Below, in pieces: positions 25,867-33,738 of a stretch of DNA of 64,000 nt; position 1 is the stretch's first letter, and every line of letters begins with the position of its first letter. Location of the stretch: assembly GCA_002030045.1 (NCBI GenBank), contig LQBI01000007.1, positions 25,443 to 89,442 on the forward strand. Reading direction: 5' to 3'. The position numbers and the translations under genes are program-made. The notes below the pieces were generated by a model. It had not been told where the DNA came from. It did no database searches and worked only from the letters and a program-made list of their open reading frames with translations. This DNA comes from Candidatus Aegiribacteria sp. MLS_C (lineage in GTDB: Bacteria > Fermentibacterota > Fermentibacteria > Fermentibacterales > JCC-6).

Positions 25867-26595
25867 ATGAGGTACCTGTGCGGAGTATTGCTCATGGCGG
25901 CCCTGGCGCTTGCCACCGGGGGTTGCGGGAAGGAAGAGGCCGAGTACTACGGCACCGTGAGCGTAACCGGCAGCGGCGCAGCCTACGGTGAGGCGGATGT
26001 CGCGTCCATAGTCTTCGGTGTGGACATCATCGAGGAAGATCCCGGAGTTGCCGTCGACAGGGCGGCGGAACTGATGGACCGGGCATTCGCCGCAGCACTT
26101 GAGCAGGGCGTGGCCGAGGAGGATATGAAGACCACTTCCTACAGCCTCTGGGCGGAGGAGCAGTACGACTACGCCACCTATGTGTACAGCGGTGACGTGA
26201 ACTACCATGTGACCCACTACGCTCAGGTCGAAGTGAGGGATCTCGAACGGGTCGGAGAGGTTCTCTCCGAGCTGGTGAATTCTGGGTCGAACACGATTCA
26301 GAGCGTCAGCTTCAGGGTGGAAGACAGCCGGTCCCTGGTGGAGGACGCCAGGTCGTCGGCTATGGAGAACGCGAGGACTAAGGCCGAGCAGCTGGCTGCC
26401 GAGCTTGGTATGGAAGTGGGGGAAGCCACCTACGTGAGTGAGTACATGGACTATTACTATCCCATGTCAGGAGCGGCGGATTTCACTACCGTCAGCAGGG
26501 GCGAGACGGCTCCTTCGATATCCGCTGGAGCGCAGAGCGTATCCCTCAGCGTCCAGGTTACCTTCGAGCTGAAGCAGCCCCCGGGATCTCTGTAA
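25867..26595 (+). CDS. SIMPL-domain (DUF541) lipoprotein
   Basis: The ATG at 25867 has GGAAGGAG six bases upstream. The 242-residue product begins with a lipoprotein signal ending in the lipobox ATGGC. The mature part follows the SIMPL family: VTGSGAAYGEADVASIVFGV at the start, TTSYSLW and VTHYAQVEVRD in the middle, and ENARTKAEQLAAELGMEVGE before the last strand. Family members are periplasmic or outer-membrane proteins linked to oxidative stress or signalling in other organisms. It stands 60 bases after the tandem pair. Confidence 0.85.
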   Translation: MRYLCGVLLMAALALATGGCGKEEAEYYGTVSVTGSGAAYGEADVASIVFGVDIIEEDPGVAVDRAAELMDRAFAAALEQGVAEEDMKTTSYSLWAEEQYDYATYVYSGDVNYHVTHYAQVEVRDLERVGEVLSELVNSGSNTIQSVSFRVEDSRSLVEDARSSAMENARTKAEQLAAELGMEVGEATYVSEYMDYYYPMSGAADFTTVSRGETAPSISAGAQSVSLSVQVTFELKQPPGSL

Positions 26596-26654
26596 AGAGT
26601 ATATTCCTCCGTTTCGAACAGACCTTTGCAGGAATTGGATCGGAGGAAAACCAC

Positions 26655-26945
26655 ATGTCGAACTCCTGGGATGGTGTCCTGGAGACTGAGGAGTACAGGA
26701 CGACCCTGGCCAGGGCCGAGGCCCTGGCCTCCGACAACTTATGGATACTGAACCCTGACAACGAGCGGGTCGAGAAGGTGGTCGGTCTCATGACAATGAA
26801 CTACACCGGAACCGGCGAGTACTACTGCCCCTGCAAACAGAGCCACCCGCTCGACCCGGAGAGGGACACGGTCTGTCCATGCCCGGAACTCCGCCAGGAG
26901 ATACGCGATACGGGACACTGCTTCTGCCGGCTCTTCTACCGCTGA
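26655..26945 (+). CDS. Ferredoxin-thioredoxin reductase catalytic subunit
   Basis: The 96-residue protein has the six-cysteine pattern of the FTR catalytic chain: CPC (58 and 60), CPC (74 and 76) and HCFC (89 and 91), with the 4Fe-4S cluster next to the redox disulfide. It reduces thioredoxin with electrons from ferredoxin in the cytoplasm. GGAGG lies eight bases before the ATG. No variable subunit or thioredoxin gene is adjacent, as is common in anaerobes. The stop codon is immediately followed by a palindromic repeat that may act as its terminator. Confidence 0.9.
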   Translation: MSNSWDGVLETEEYRTTLARAEALASDNLWILNPDNERVEKVVGLMTMNYTGTGEYYCPCKQSHPLDPERDTVCPCPELRQEIRDTGHCFCRLFYR

Positions 26946-27075
26946 TGTCCCATTTTCGTGCCGGGCCTGGATAATGGGACATTATCAAATAATCTCAGCC
27001 TCAGATTGGGTTTCTGTCCGTAACTGGTTTTCGATGTCACTTTTTCCAGGCCCGGCACCAGAATGGGACATTTTT
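26945..27075. repeat. Palindromic repeat element, copy 1
   Basis: ATGTCCCATT (26945-26954) pairs perfectly with AATGGGACAT (26973-26982). The whole left arm to GTGCCGGGCCTGG (ending 26970) also pairs with a second inverted copy at 27046-27073 (CCAGGCCCGGCACC then AATGGGACATT), with about three mismatches. The same core is found again at 36957-37013. It lies directly after the FTR gene and just before the promoter of the structured RNA. Confidence 0.75.
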
Positions 27076-27080
27076 CAGGG

Positions 27081-27108
27081 TTGTCAATTTATTAGGTGGG
27101 CGTATATT
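27081..27108 (+). promoter_or_regulatory. Sigma70-type promoter of the structured RNA
   Basis: TTGTCA (27081-27086) and TATATT (27103-27108) are 16 bases apart. The same TTGTCAATT start is seen at the STAS operon promoter (40761). Transcription should begin near 27115. Confidence 0.65.
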
Positions 27109-27114
27109 CCTTGC

Positions 27115-27333
27115 CGAAGCTGCTGCTTCAAATCCAGCAACTCCAACGCCGATCCTCAGGTCGGCACAGACGAAAGGAGGTACAATGAGCAATTTGCGTA
27201 ACCGGCAGGGGTGTCGGGCTACCTAGCCTCCTTAGCTCTTCACACTACATCTTAGCAGGACGGCAGGGGTAACCGCGCAGCGCCTGAGTCGCGTTGTACC
27301 CAGGGTATGGGTGCCCCTGCCGGTTTCTTATTA
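27115..27333 (+). ncRNA. Candidate structured RNA with short internal ORF and terminator
   Basis: Starting from the promoter above, the segment holds a hairpin GAAGC/GCTTC (27116-27129), a hairpin GCCGA/TCGGC (27148-27165), and an AAGGAGG site followed by a 13-codon frame at 27185-27226 (MSNLRNRQGCRAT). CCTCCTT at 27227-27233 can mask the AAGGAGG. AACCGGCAGGGG (27200-27211) or CGGCAGGGG (27261-27269) can pair with CCCCTGCCGGTT (27314-27325), which is followed by TTCTTATT as in a terminator. Inside lie CCCA/TGGG and GGGTA/TACCC hairpins. It matches no RNA class I can recognise (not tmRNA, SRP, RNase P or 6S). It could be an independent small RNA or a leader of the GNAT gene at 27412. Confidence 0.6.
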
Positions 27334-27411
27334 AAGGGTTGTATGAGTGTACATAAAGCCTGCATATCGCCCTTCTGACGGGCGGGGCTCGGTGGTCAGC
27401 ATGGAGGGTTT

Positions 27412-30354
27412 ATGGAAGAGATACTTTATCGCGAACTTCGGGATTTGGACATCGACGGGGTCACTCGAATGTGGCGGGAGAGCCTGGATGGCTGGCCGCC
27501 GGGATTCTTCGGCGGGTCCGGAATAACAGCAGAGACTGTGCGCAGGGAGGAGAGGAGTTCGAACAAGCTCTTCACAATCCTCGCGCTGTTCGGCGACAGG
27601 GTCGTGGGATACTGCCTGGTGAGCCCCTACGGCGGTGAGCCGGATGCCTCCTACGTGAACCTGGTAAACGTGGTGCCCGACATGCACGGAAGGGGCATAG
27701 GCAAGGCCCTTCTACTTGACGCTGTGGCTCGATCGTCCGAGCTGGGCCTTTACAGGATTGACCTGCATACCTGGCCGGCCAACATGAAGGCGGTCCCGCT
27801 CTACAAGAAGACCGGTTTCTTCTGGGTACCGGACACCAGCGTTTATATGCAGAACTACATGCCTTTTCTCCTGGGAATGAACGAGTTCAGGGATTTCCTG
27901 GAAGGTGAGGACTGGTACAGTTGCCTGCGCAGGGAGCTTACTGAGGAGCAGGATCGGCAGCGTACCGATTCCGGAAGGGATGTCTTCACCTACTGGTTCA
28001 GGATGGGCGACCGGGAGTTCCTGGCCGAGTTCGACAGGAGCGGCAGGATACTGTCCAGACTGGAGTACCCCGGTTTAAGGGCCTGCATCGAGGTGGACGA
28101 CGGAAGGGACTACTTCGTCGGCCGCCAGTACACCGTGGAAATATCGGGCCATGGTTTCGACACCGCTGGCGTGGAAGTGGAATACAGCCATTCCATACGC
28201 TGCAGCGGGATCCGTGACGGAAGGCTGAACATGGAGCCCCTTGCCGTCAGGGTCGAGAAGAGCCCCTACGAGATCGCTGACAGGCTCAGGGTGGAACTCC
28301 CGGACGGACTTCCCGCGCTGGGTCTGGGAGTATGCGGTTCCGAGGAGGTCAGGCTCGCATCTCCACCGTTCCTCTACCTGGCTCCGGGCAGCAGTGAAGT
28401 ATCCTTCGAACTCAGGAAGCTTTCAGGCAGGACCTCCGTCATCCTCAGCTGGTCGGTGGAGGGAAGGTCCGGGCAGCATGAGCTGGATCTGTCGGCCGAT
28501 ACCTACCAGAGCTTCACTCTACAGCTGCCGGAACTCTGTCGCGGAGTGCACCTGATGACCCTTCGTCTCGGGGAGTCCTCCCATTCGGAGACCGTGGTGC
28601 TGATAGTGGGTTCCCACACCGGTCCTCCCGAAACGGTTGACACCAGGGGCAGCGCCCTGGTCCTGGGAGGGGACATGGTTCTCTCCTTCAACAGGAAGGG
28701 TGGCAGAACCAGTGTCTGGGTACCCGGCGCAGGTGGAAAGCCCGAGAGACTGGGAAGCTTCTTCATCTGTGCCGGTCCACCGGTCTCGTGGAACTCCGAT
28801 CTTCCCCGGCAGACCTATGAGCTAGAACTCGGAGAGGGCCAGGTCACCGGAAGCGCCTCATGGCCCTCAAGACCGGGGATGACTCACTTCGTGAACGTGA
28901 GGCTTGACCGGGAGGGATTCATCGAGACCTGCTCGCGGGTTCACAACGGATCGACGGAGCCCAGGACGGCCATGTTCAGCGCCGACAGCGGCTGGGCAGA
29001 GTGCTTCGAGCCCAGGACGGACCTCCTTCCCATGCCCGACGGGCTGATGGCTGAGCAGAGAGTGTACAATCAGGTGCCCGACTGGGCCGAGGACCTTACA
29101 TCCTCCACTTCCGGACTGGCGGCCCCCTGGACTGGTGTCACCGGGGGGTGCGGTTCGGCCATGAATTACTTCCCCGGCTGGACGGAGCTGGAACACGACA
29201 TGCCCGGCACCGGGCAGGAGACCATCCCTCAGGGGGGATCCCTCGTTTCTCCGCCTTTCATGATACTGTTTTCGAAGGGCGGTGTGAAGCATCTCCTGGC
29301 CAGGGCCGGGAACCTCGGCTGGAAGACCGGCGGATGGGACCGCAGGATACCCTTCTTCCGGCACGATCTCGAGCCGGTCATGGGGTCGGGAGCCGAGTTC
29401 ACGCTGGGCCATCCGCTCCACGGCGGGAGGACCGGATCCCTGGAGATCGACGGTGAGAGGAAAGCCGGCGGCGAGGTAAGGACGGGCCACGGGCTGTCGG
29501 CGAAACTCGAGGGGAAGGGTCGCGTCAGGGTCGGACTCTCGCTGGCCGGAAGGTCCATGGAGTACCCCGTGTTCCTCGTTCAGAAGAATTCCTCGGTTGA
29601 TAGAGCCGGAGAACCCCCGGGCGAGCTGCTGCTGACGAATGACAGGGTCAGGGCGGTCATCGATCCCCGGGCCTGCGGACAGGTCCATTCGCTGGAGATG
29701 GACGGGACCGAGTACCTGTTCTCGTCGCATCCGGTACCCTCGGAGTTCTGCTGGGAGAAACCATGGTTCGGCGGTATCGTACCCAGGGTCTCCGGTACCA
29801 GGGGTCACCCATACCCGCTTCAGGATTCGGTTCCCTTGGTCGAGGAATACACCAGGGAACATGCCGGTCTGAGCGAAAGGGGGTGGAGGATGTCCTGGCG
29901 CATCGACAGGCGGCATTACGGCTCGCTGTCGCTCACCTGGACCGTCAGTCTGTTCCCCTCGGTGCCTCTGCTCAGGACACTGCTTGAACTGGATGCGACG
30001 GCGGGTGCCTTCCATCCAGGCGAGCTTGACTTCCGTGGATTCCTGGCCCCCGGCGGCAGCCGTGACGGTGCACTTCTGACCTGTGACAGTTTTCCCGCCC
30101 TTGTCCAGGGAAGGGACCATGCGGGAGCCTGGACGGACATGGGGAAGTGGGCCCGGGTGGCCAGGGGGAACGCTTTCGTAGAGGGATACTCCCTGGGAGA
30201 AGGCGTCTTCTTCTGTGAGGACTATGGCAGGCATGGATGCCACCTATCCGTGATCGGGACCCACGACAGACCCAGGAGGATGGAGATGCTCTGGCTGTTC
30301 GGTTCAGTGCGGGAGGATGACGATCTGGCCCGGATCGTCAGGGCCCACAGATAG
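27412..30354 (+). CDS. GNAT N-acetyltransferase fused to a large beta-rich domain
   Basis: The ATG at 27412 follows GGAGGG. In this 980-residue protein, residues 1-150 are a GNAT domain with the acetyl-CoA loop VVPDMHGRGIGKALL and a terminal NMKAVPLYKKTGFFWVP. The remaining 800 residues are beta-rich, with Ig-like segments (about 200-420) and a part near 550-970 that resembles the supersandwich (galactose mutarotase-like) folds of glycoside-modifying enzymes (HDLEPVMGSGAEFTLGHPLHGG, RGFLAPGGSRDG). It has no signal peptide, so it is predicted cytosolic. The substrate may be a sugar or sugar-linked amine; this is inference. A strong terminator follows. Confidence 0.75.
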   Translation: MEEILYRELRDLDIDGVTRMWRESLDGWPPGFFGGSGITAETVRREERSSNKLFTILALFGDRVVGYCLVSPYGGEPDASYVNLVNVVPDMHGRGIGKALLLDAVARSSELGLYRIDLHTWPANMKAVPLYKKTGFFWVPDTSVYMQNYMPFLLGMNEFRDFLEGEDWYSCLRRELTEEQDRQRTDSGRDVFTYWFRMGDREFLAEFDRSGRILSRLEYPGLRACIEVDDGRDYFVGRQYTVEISGHGFDTAGVEVEYSHSIRCSGIRDGRLNMEPLAVRVEKSPYEIADRLRVELPDGLPALGLGVCGSEEVRLASPPFLYLAPGSSEVSFELRKLSGRTSVILSWSVEGRSGQHELDLSADTYQSFTLQLPELCRGVHLMTLRLGESSHSETVVLIVGSHTGPPETVDTRGSALVLGGDMVLSFNRKGGRTSVWVPGAGGKPERLGSFFICAGPPVSWNSDLPRQTYELELGEGQVTGSASWPSRPGMTHFVNVRLDREGFIETCSRVHNGSTEPRTAMFSADSGWAECFEPRTDLLPMPDGLMAEQRVYNQVPDWAEDLTSSTSGLAAPWTGVTGGCGSAMNYFPGWTELEHDMPGTGQETIPQGGSLVSPPFMILFSKGGVKHLLARAGNLGWKTGGWDRRIPFFRHDLEPVMGSGAEFTLGHPLHGGRTGSLEIDGERKAGGEVRTGHGLSAKLEGKGRVRVGLSLAGRSMEYPVFLVQKNSSVDRAGEPPGELLLTNDRVRAVIDPRACGQVHSLEMDGTEYLFSSHPVPSEFCWEKPWFGGIVPRVSGTRGHPYPLQDSVPLVEEYTREHAGLSERGWRMSWRIDRRHYGSLSLTWTVSLFPSVPLLRTLLELDATAGAFHPGELDFRGFLAPGGSRDGALLTCDSFPALVQGRDHAGAWTDMGKWARVARGNAFVEGYSLGEGVFFCEDYGRHGCHLSVIGTHDRPRRMEMLWLFGSVREDDDLARIVRAHR

Positions 30355-30358
30355 AATG

Positions 30359-30391
30359 ACGGGACGCGGCATCAAAAAGGCTGTGTCCCGT
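30359..30391 (+). terminator. Rho-independent terminator after the GNAT fusion gene
   Basis: ACGGGACGCGGC (30359-30370) pairs with GCTGTGTCCCGT (30380-30391) over 12 pairs, two of them G-U, around the loop ATCAAAAAG. TTTC follows. It sits between convergent genes and may serve both. Confidence 0.75.
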
Positions 30392-30467
30392 TTCAGCGGG
30401 TTTTCATGAGGGCATTCGAAGGCTATCGGGCATTCTCCCGACCTGAAGCCACTGATCCGGTAACGGA

Positions 30468-31427
30468 CTACGGACAGAACCTGCACGCTGCGAAGCTCCT
30501 GGAATCCTTGGCCTCCCTCCAGCCTGAGGCCCTCCGCCATGCTTCCTCTGAAGGTCTGTCCTCCCTCGGTCCGTCACCTGTCAGGAAAGGGCACGGAAGC
30601 AATGTGCCTCCAGCCGTGAGGAAAACGCAGCCGGCAAGGGGACATCCCCTGGGTTCACGGACGAGTACCGGCCGGCCTTCAGGTGAGAGCGTGTAAGGAG
30701 AGGATGGATGTCCAAGCGCCAGGTTCTCAACCCTGCCGATCGATTGACCCTCCGGATCGTATCGGCCGAAGACGACCTGTCTTCTCTTCCAGCCATTGAG
30801 TACAGCCAGTTCCTCGAATGCTTCTCCATCCCTCTCGGATGATTTCCACAGCGTAAGAACGACCTCCACCATGGCTGGGGAGCGCCTGCGGAGGGTGTCG
30901 ATGGCATCCATTACATCATCGAAGCTGTCTCTGTCCCTCAGCGGCTTCCATGACGCCTCCGTAGCCGCCGGGATCGACACTATCCATCTGTCGACTTTCA
31001 TCCCGGCGATCCCGCCTGTCAATCCCAGACCTATCGTGCTTATGGACGTCATCATGCACCGTTCCGCGGCTGCGGCCACCAGTTCCTGCAGCAGCGGGGA
31101 TGCCAGTGGATCTGAATGTCTTCCCGTGAAATGCACCGTAACAGGTTTCGAAGGAGCCGAATCCAGCCATTCCTCAAGGAGGGTGGGCGCCATTACCGCC
31201 GGTACCTCAGGCCTGACGCAGCCGGTACAATGCCCGGTACAGCCCTGGGTGGGTTCAACCATTATCCCCCTGGGCATGCCTTTCACTCTGCAACCTGTGG
31301 CGGTGATGAGGAGTTTGAGGGGCCAGATCGGTCCCCTCCTCTTCAGGACCGTCAGGGCGGTAGCGGCGGTTCTCAGCATCCTCTGCCTTTCCACGGGGGA
31401 CTTGGTTCGGGAATGTATTGATAACAT
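30468..31427 (-). CDS. Radical SAM protein with SPASM-like C-terminal cysteines
   Basis: From the ATG at 31427 the product has 319 residues; an ATG at 31457 is a possible alternative and neither has an ideal ribosome site. C63, C67 and C70 (CTGHCTGC) form the CxxxCxxC that binds the 4Fe-4S cluster and S-adenosylmethionine. The C-terminus carries GCPLAGC, LLPCPF and FAACRFC, which look like an auxiliary-cluster (SPASM) region. Such enzymes often modify peptides or act on small molecules. No obvious peptide substrate gene lies beside it; the flanking genes are decayed. The frame has a marked AT/GC pattern like its neighbours, so transfer is not evident. Confidence 0.78.
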   Translation of the reverse strand: MLSIHSRTKSPVERQRMLRTAATALTVLKRRGPIWPLKLLITATGCRVKGMPRGIMVEPTQGCTGHCTGCVRPEVPAVMAPTLLEEWLDSAPSKPVTVHFTGRHSDPLASPLLQELVAAAAERCMMTSISTIGLGLTGGIAGMKVDRWIVSIPAATEASWKPLRDRDSFDDVMDAIDTLRRRSPAMVEVVLTLWKSSERDGEAFEELAVLNGWKRRQVVFGRYDPEGQSIGRVENLALGHPSSPYTLSPEGRPVLVREPRGCPLAGCVFLTAGGTLLPCPFLTGDGPREDRPSEEAWRRASGWREAKDSRSFAACRFCP

Positions 31428-31509
31428 GCCTCTGGTTCCCTGAACAGTAGCTTCCATTCGCTCAGGAAGGCTTATACGTTTCGCATCACTTGCATGGAGG
31501 GGAGTCGTT

Positions 31510-32060
31510 GTGGCTGGATGCAAGTGGATGATCCTCGCGCCTCTGTTCCTGGTTATCATCACCGCCTGCGGAGATGGCGGGGATGCCGAACTGTCGGCGT
31601 CCCCAGCTTCCGAGGATATCAGGATCCCCTTGATCGTGGATCCCATCGGTTTCGCCCTCCTCGGCGACGGCGGGATATGCGTCATCGATCCCTGGAGGGG
31701 CGGATTCCTCACCTGGAACGCCGACCATTCGTCCCAGGTCTCGGGGTTGAGTGCACAGACAACACCCCTGCTCTCTGCCGGGGACTTGACGATTCCGGGT
31801 TCGTCGCCGGACAGGCGGGTTACGTGAACGTCTACGGGGTCATCAGGGCGCATGTCCGAATGCTCAGGTACGATCTTCGGCGGGAACCTTCGCATGTCTG
31901 CATTGAGACAGGTGAAATCATCATACCAGATGGTTCAGAAGCCGCCCGCCTTCCCGTCCGGTTCCACCACCGGCAGTCCAGTCTCGCCTCGTTCCAGCTG
32001 GGTGCTGTCCTGCCATTGCCAAGGAAGACTACCCTGAGGAAGTTCCGTATCGTCCTGTAG
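31510..32060 (+). pseudogene. Decayed lipoprotein gene
   Basis: The GTG at 31510 has GGAGGGGAG six bases upstream and encodes a lipoprotein signal (MILAPLFLVIITAC). The product then reads GDGGICVIDPWRGGFLTWN, typical of a propeller or NHL-like repeat, until a stop at 31825. Near 31783-31788 (CCGGGG) a one-base slip opens another frame that continues DDSGFVAGQAGYVNVYGVIRAH to 32060 with further loss of sense. The gene is therefore probably a frameshifted remnant. The first 95 residues alone could still be made as a short lipoprotein. Confidence 0.5.
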
Positions 32061-32126
32061 TCGTCCTCCTCCGGGAAGGGTCTGCCCGGAGCTCCACTTC
32101 GACACCTCCGTTCACAGGGTCATCAG

Positions 32127-32135
32127 TATTATAAT
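32127..32135 (+). promoter_or_regulatory. Possible -10 element of the lipoprotein gene at 32189
   Basis: TATTATAAT contains a perfect TATAAT at 32130-32135, about 54 bases before the start codon. No convincing -35 box lies at the right distance (TTCACA at 32111 is too close). Confidence 0.35.
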
Positions 32136-32188
32136 CCTGCAGGTCAGAGCTGCTGTTCCGGGACCTGTTCAACCGGGGGGATGCTTGC

Positions 32189-32602
32189 ATGAAGCTTTTG
32201 CCGGTCGCAACGACCGTTCTGGTGTCGATTCTCCTGATATCCTGCGGTAGAAGGATACTTCCGTCCCATGAGCTGGTCCTTGACAGGGTTGATTCCCTGG
32301 AAACCGGTTTCTCTGGAGGTGTGCTCAGTATCGGTATACAGAGCAGTTTCGGTATCGGTTCCTGTATCCTGGAGTTCTCCGGGGAGGTTGCAGCGGATTC
32401 GCTGAGGGTGAGCCTGGAGTACGGAGAAGGGCTTGGGTATTCCATGTGCGAATACCTGGATGTCGTCGCCGGCAGTGGGACGTGTGATGCCGATACCCTC
32501 TTCAACGGTTCGGTCAGACTGGAGGCAGGATCGATGACGCTGCCTCTTGAGGGACCGGTGGATTCGGTATCGGTGACCTGGATAGATTACTACCGGTCCT
32601 GA
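32189..32602 (+). CDS. Small lipoprotein of unknown function
   Basis: The ATG at 32189 follows GGGGGG by about six to eight bases. The 137-residue product has a lipoprotein signal (VATTVLVSILLISC) and a beta-rich mature part with alternating hydrophobic strands (SGGVLSIGIQSS, SVRLEAGSMTLPL). No domain was recognised. Unlike its neighbours on both sides it is intact, so it may still be active. Confidence 0.6.
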   Translation: MKLLPVATTVLVSILLISCGRRILPSHELVLDRVDSLETGFSGGVLSIGIQSSFGIGSCILEFSGEVAADSLRVSLEYGEGLGYSMCEYLDVVAGSGTCDADTLFNGSVRLEAGSMTLPLEGPVDSVSVTWIDYYRS

Positions 32603-32917
32603 GCCGTCCGGAGGACTGCCCGCCCCGCCGGGTTTGCCGGTTCCTGCCGGTCATCCTTTGAATACCCGCAGACGCATTCTGAAGAAGGGTCCGAAGAACT
32701 GCCGGAAAGGATCATCTGAATATACCGGTCTGCTTTCTCGTCGTGCCGAAGAGCTTCCCGGGTTCCATGGAGCTTTCTTGCAGCAGGCCGACAGGGTCTG
32801 AACGAACGTCGGGAACGTTGCTGGAGGGTCTTACCCTTGACAGCCCCTACCGTAGAGTCCTGCGGGCGTCGAGCCATTTCAGGTCATGGACTGATCATCG
32901 GGAGGGGAGAGTGACAA
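32603..32917. other. Intergenic stretch without supported features
   Basis: About 315 bases lie between the lipoprotein at 32189 and the decayed repeat gene at 32918. Frames here are short and lack ribosome sites or domain-like sequence, and no tRNA or clear hairpin is visible. GGAGGGGAGAG at 32900-32910 is the ribosome site of the following pseudogene. Confidence 0.5.
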
Positions 32918-33696
32918 ATGAGGGTACTGATACCGTTTCCTGTCGTTCTTCTGGGTACCGCACCGGTGGTACCGGGTATTGATATCGATGACACTTTCGG
33001 ATCCCTGCTGCCGGAACAGGCTTTCTTCTCCCCGGACACGGGGGACGGGGGGCTCCTGGTCCCTCGACATGTCAATGATGGCCGACGGCACACTCATGAT
33101 GGCGGGTTACGGGTCCTCCGGAAGGAATGGCTGCGACATCTTGGTGGGAAGGATGGACGTGGAGGGTAAACTGCCGGGTTCCCGGACCTTCGGCGGCGAG
33201 AACGACGACATTTCCTTCTCAACGGTATCATCCATAGATGGTCCTGTGATAGCTTGAAGTACCGCGTCCACGCCTGCCGCGAGGAACGATCTGCTGATCA
33301 TGTGCTTGTCTCCCGAGGGGAACGAGATCTGGTCCCTGAATCACGGCGGACAGGGGAACGAAGCTGCCGAGAACATAACAGATGCCCCCGGTGGTGGTTT
33401 CTACGTGTCCGGCTATACTTCCATCAGGGGTTCGGGTGACACGGGCATCCTGGTACTCGGGGTTGAAGGGTCAGGACAGCTTCACTGAGAAGGCGGTGTA
33501 TGACCTGGCCGGCTCGAATAAGCACCGTCTTCGGCCGGATTCATCTATTGAGAGGTCGAAGAGCGTCGGTATCGGGCCAGTTTATTCCGCATGTCCCCGC
33601 CGGGTCATGGAATGCTGCATCATTTGCGACAACAACGGGTCCGGGTATGGTACGCCGTATCACATCGACCTGATTGACAGCGCGGACGGGGTTTGA
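32918..33696 (+). pseudogene. Decayed secreted repeat protein, relative of the propeller protein at 23183
   Basis: The ATG at 32918 starts a signal peptide and a first repeat (IDDTFG, DTGDGG). At a G6 run (33047-33052) the sense passes to another frame, reading MMADGTLMMAGYGSSGRNGCDILVGRMD and TFGGENDDISF. That frame is cut by TGA at 33255, where alignment with the repeats at 23183 (VAGWT) calls for tryptophan, then continues DLLIMCLSPEGNEIW and DAPGGGFYVSGYTS to 33488. Another frame change near 33470 gives AVYDLAGS, like the start of a FlgD tail, ending at 33696. Two shifts and one TGA mark it as a pseudogene. Confidence 0.65.
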
Positions 33697-33701
33697 ATAT
33701 T
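33674..33701 (+). promoter_or_regulatory. Sigma70-type promoter of the GGDEF gene
   Basis: A perfect TTGACA (33674-33679) is followed after 16 bases by AATATT (33696-33701), or after 17 by ATATTC. It lies about 40 bases before the GGDEF protein start. Confidence 0.55.
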
Positions 33702-33738
33702 CTCACAGTTCCGATACCGATCACCGCGAAGGGGTCCC

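Noticed and set aside
27115..27333. tmRNA, SRP RNA, RNase P RNA or 6S RNA
   Set aside because: There is no tRNA-like end or tag ORF context, no SRP apical loop, no RNase P conserved core and no single long hairpin as in 6S RNA.
30406..31443. Plus-strand frames opposite the radical SAM gene
   Set aside because: The minus strand encodes a clear CxxxCxxC radical SAM protein; the plus-strand frames have no motif and are shadows.
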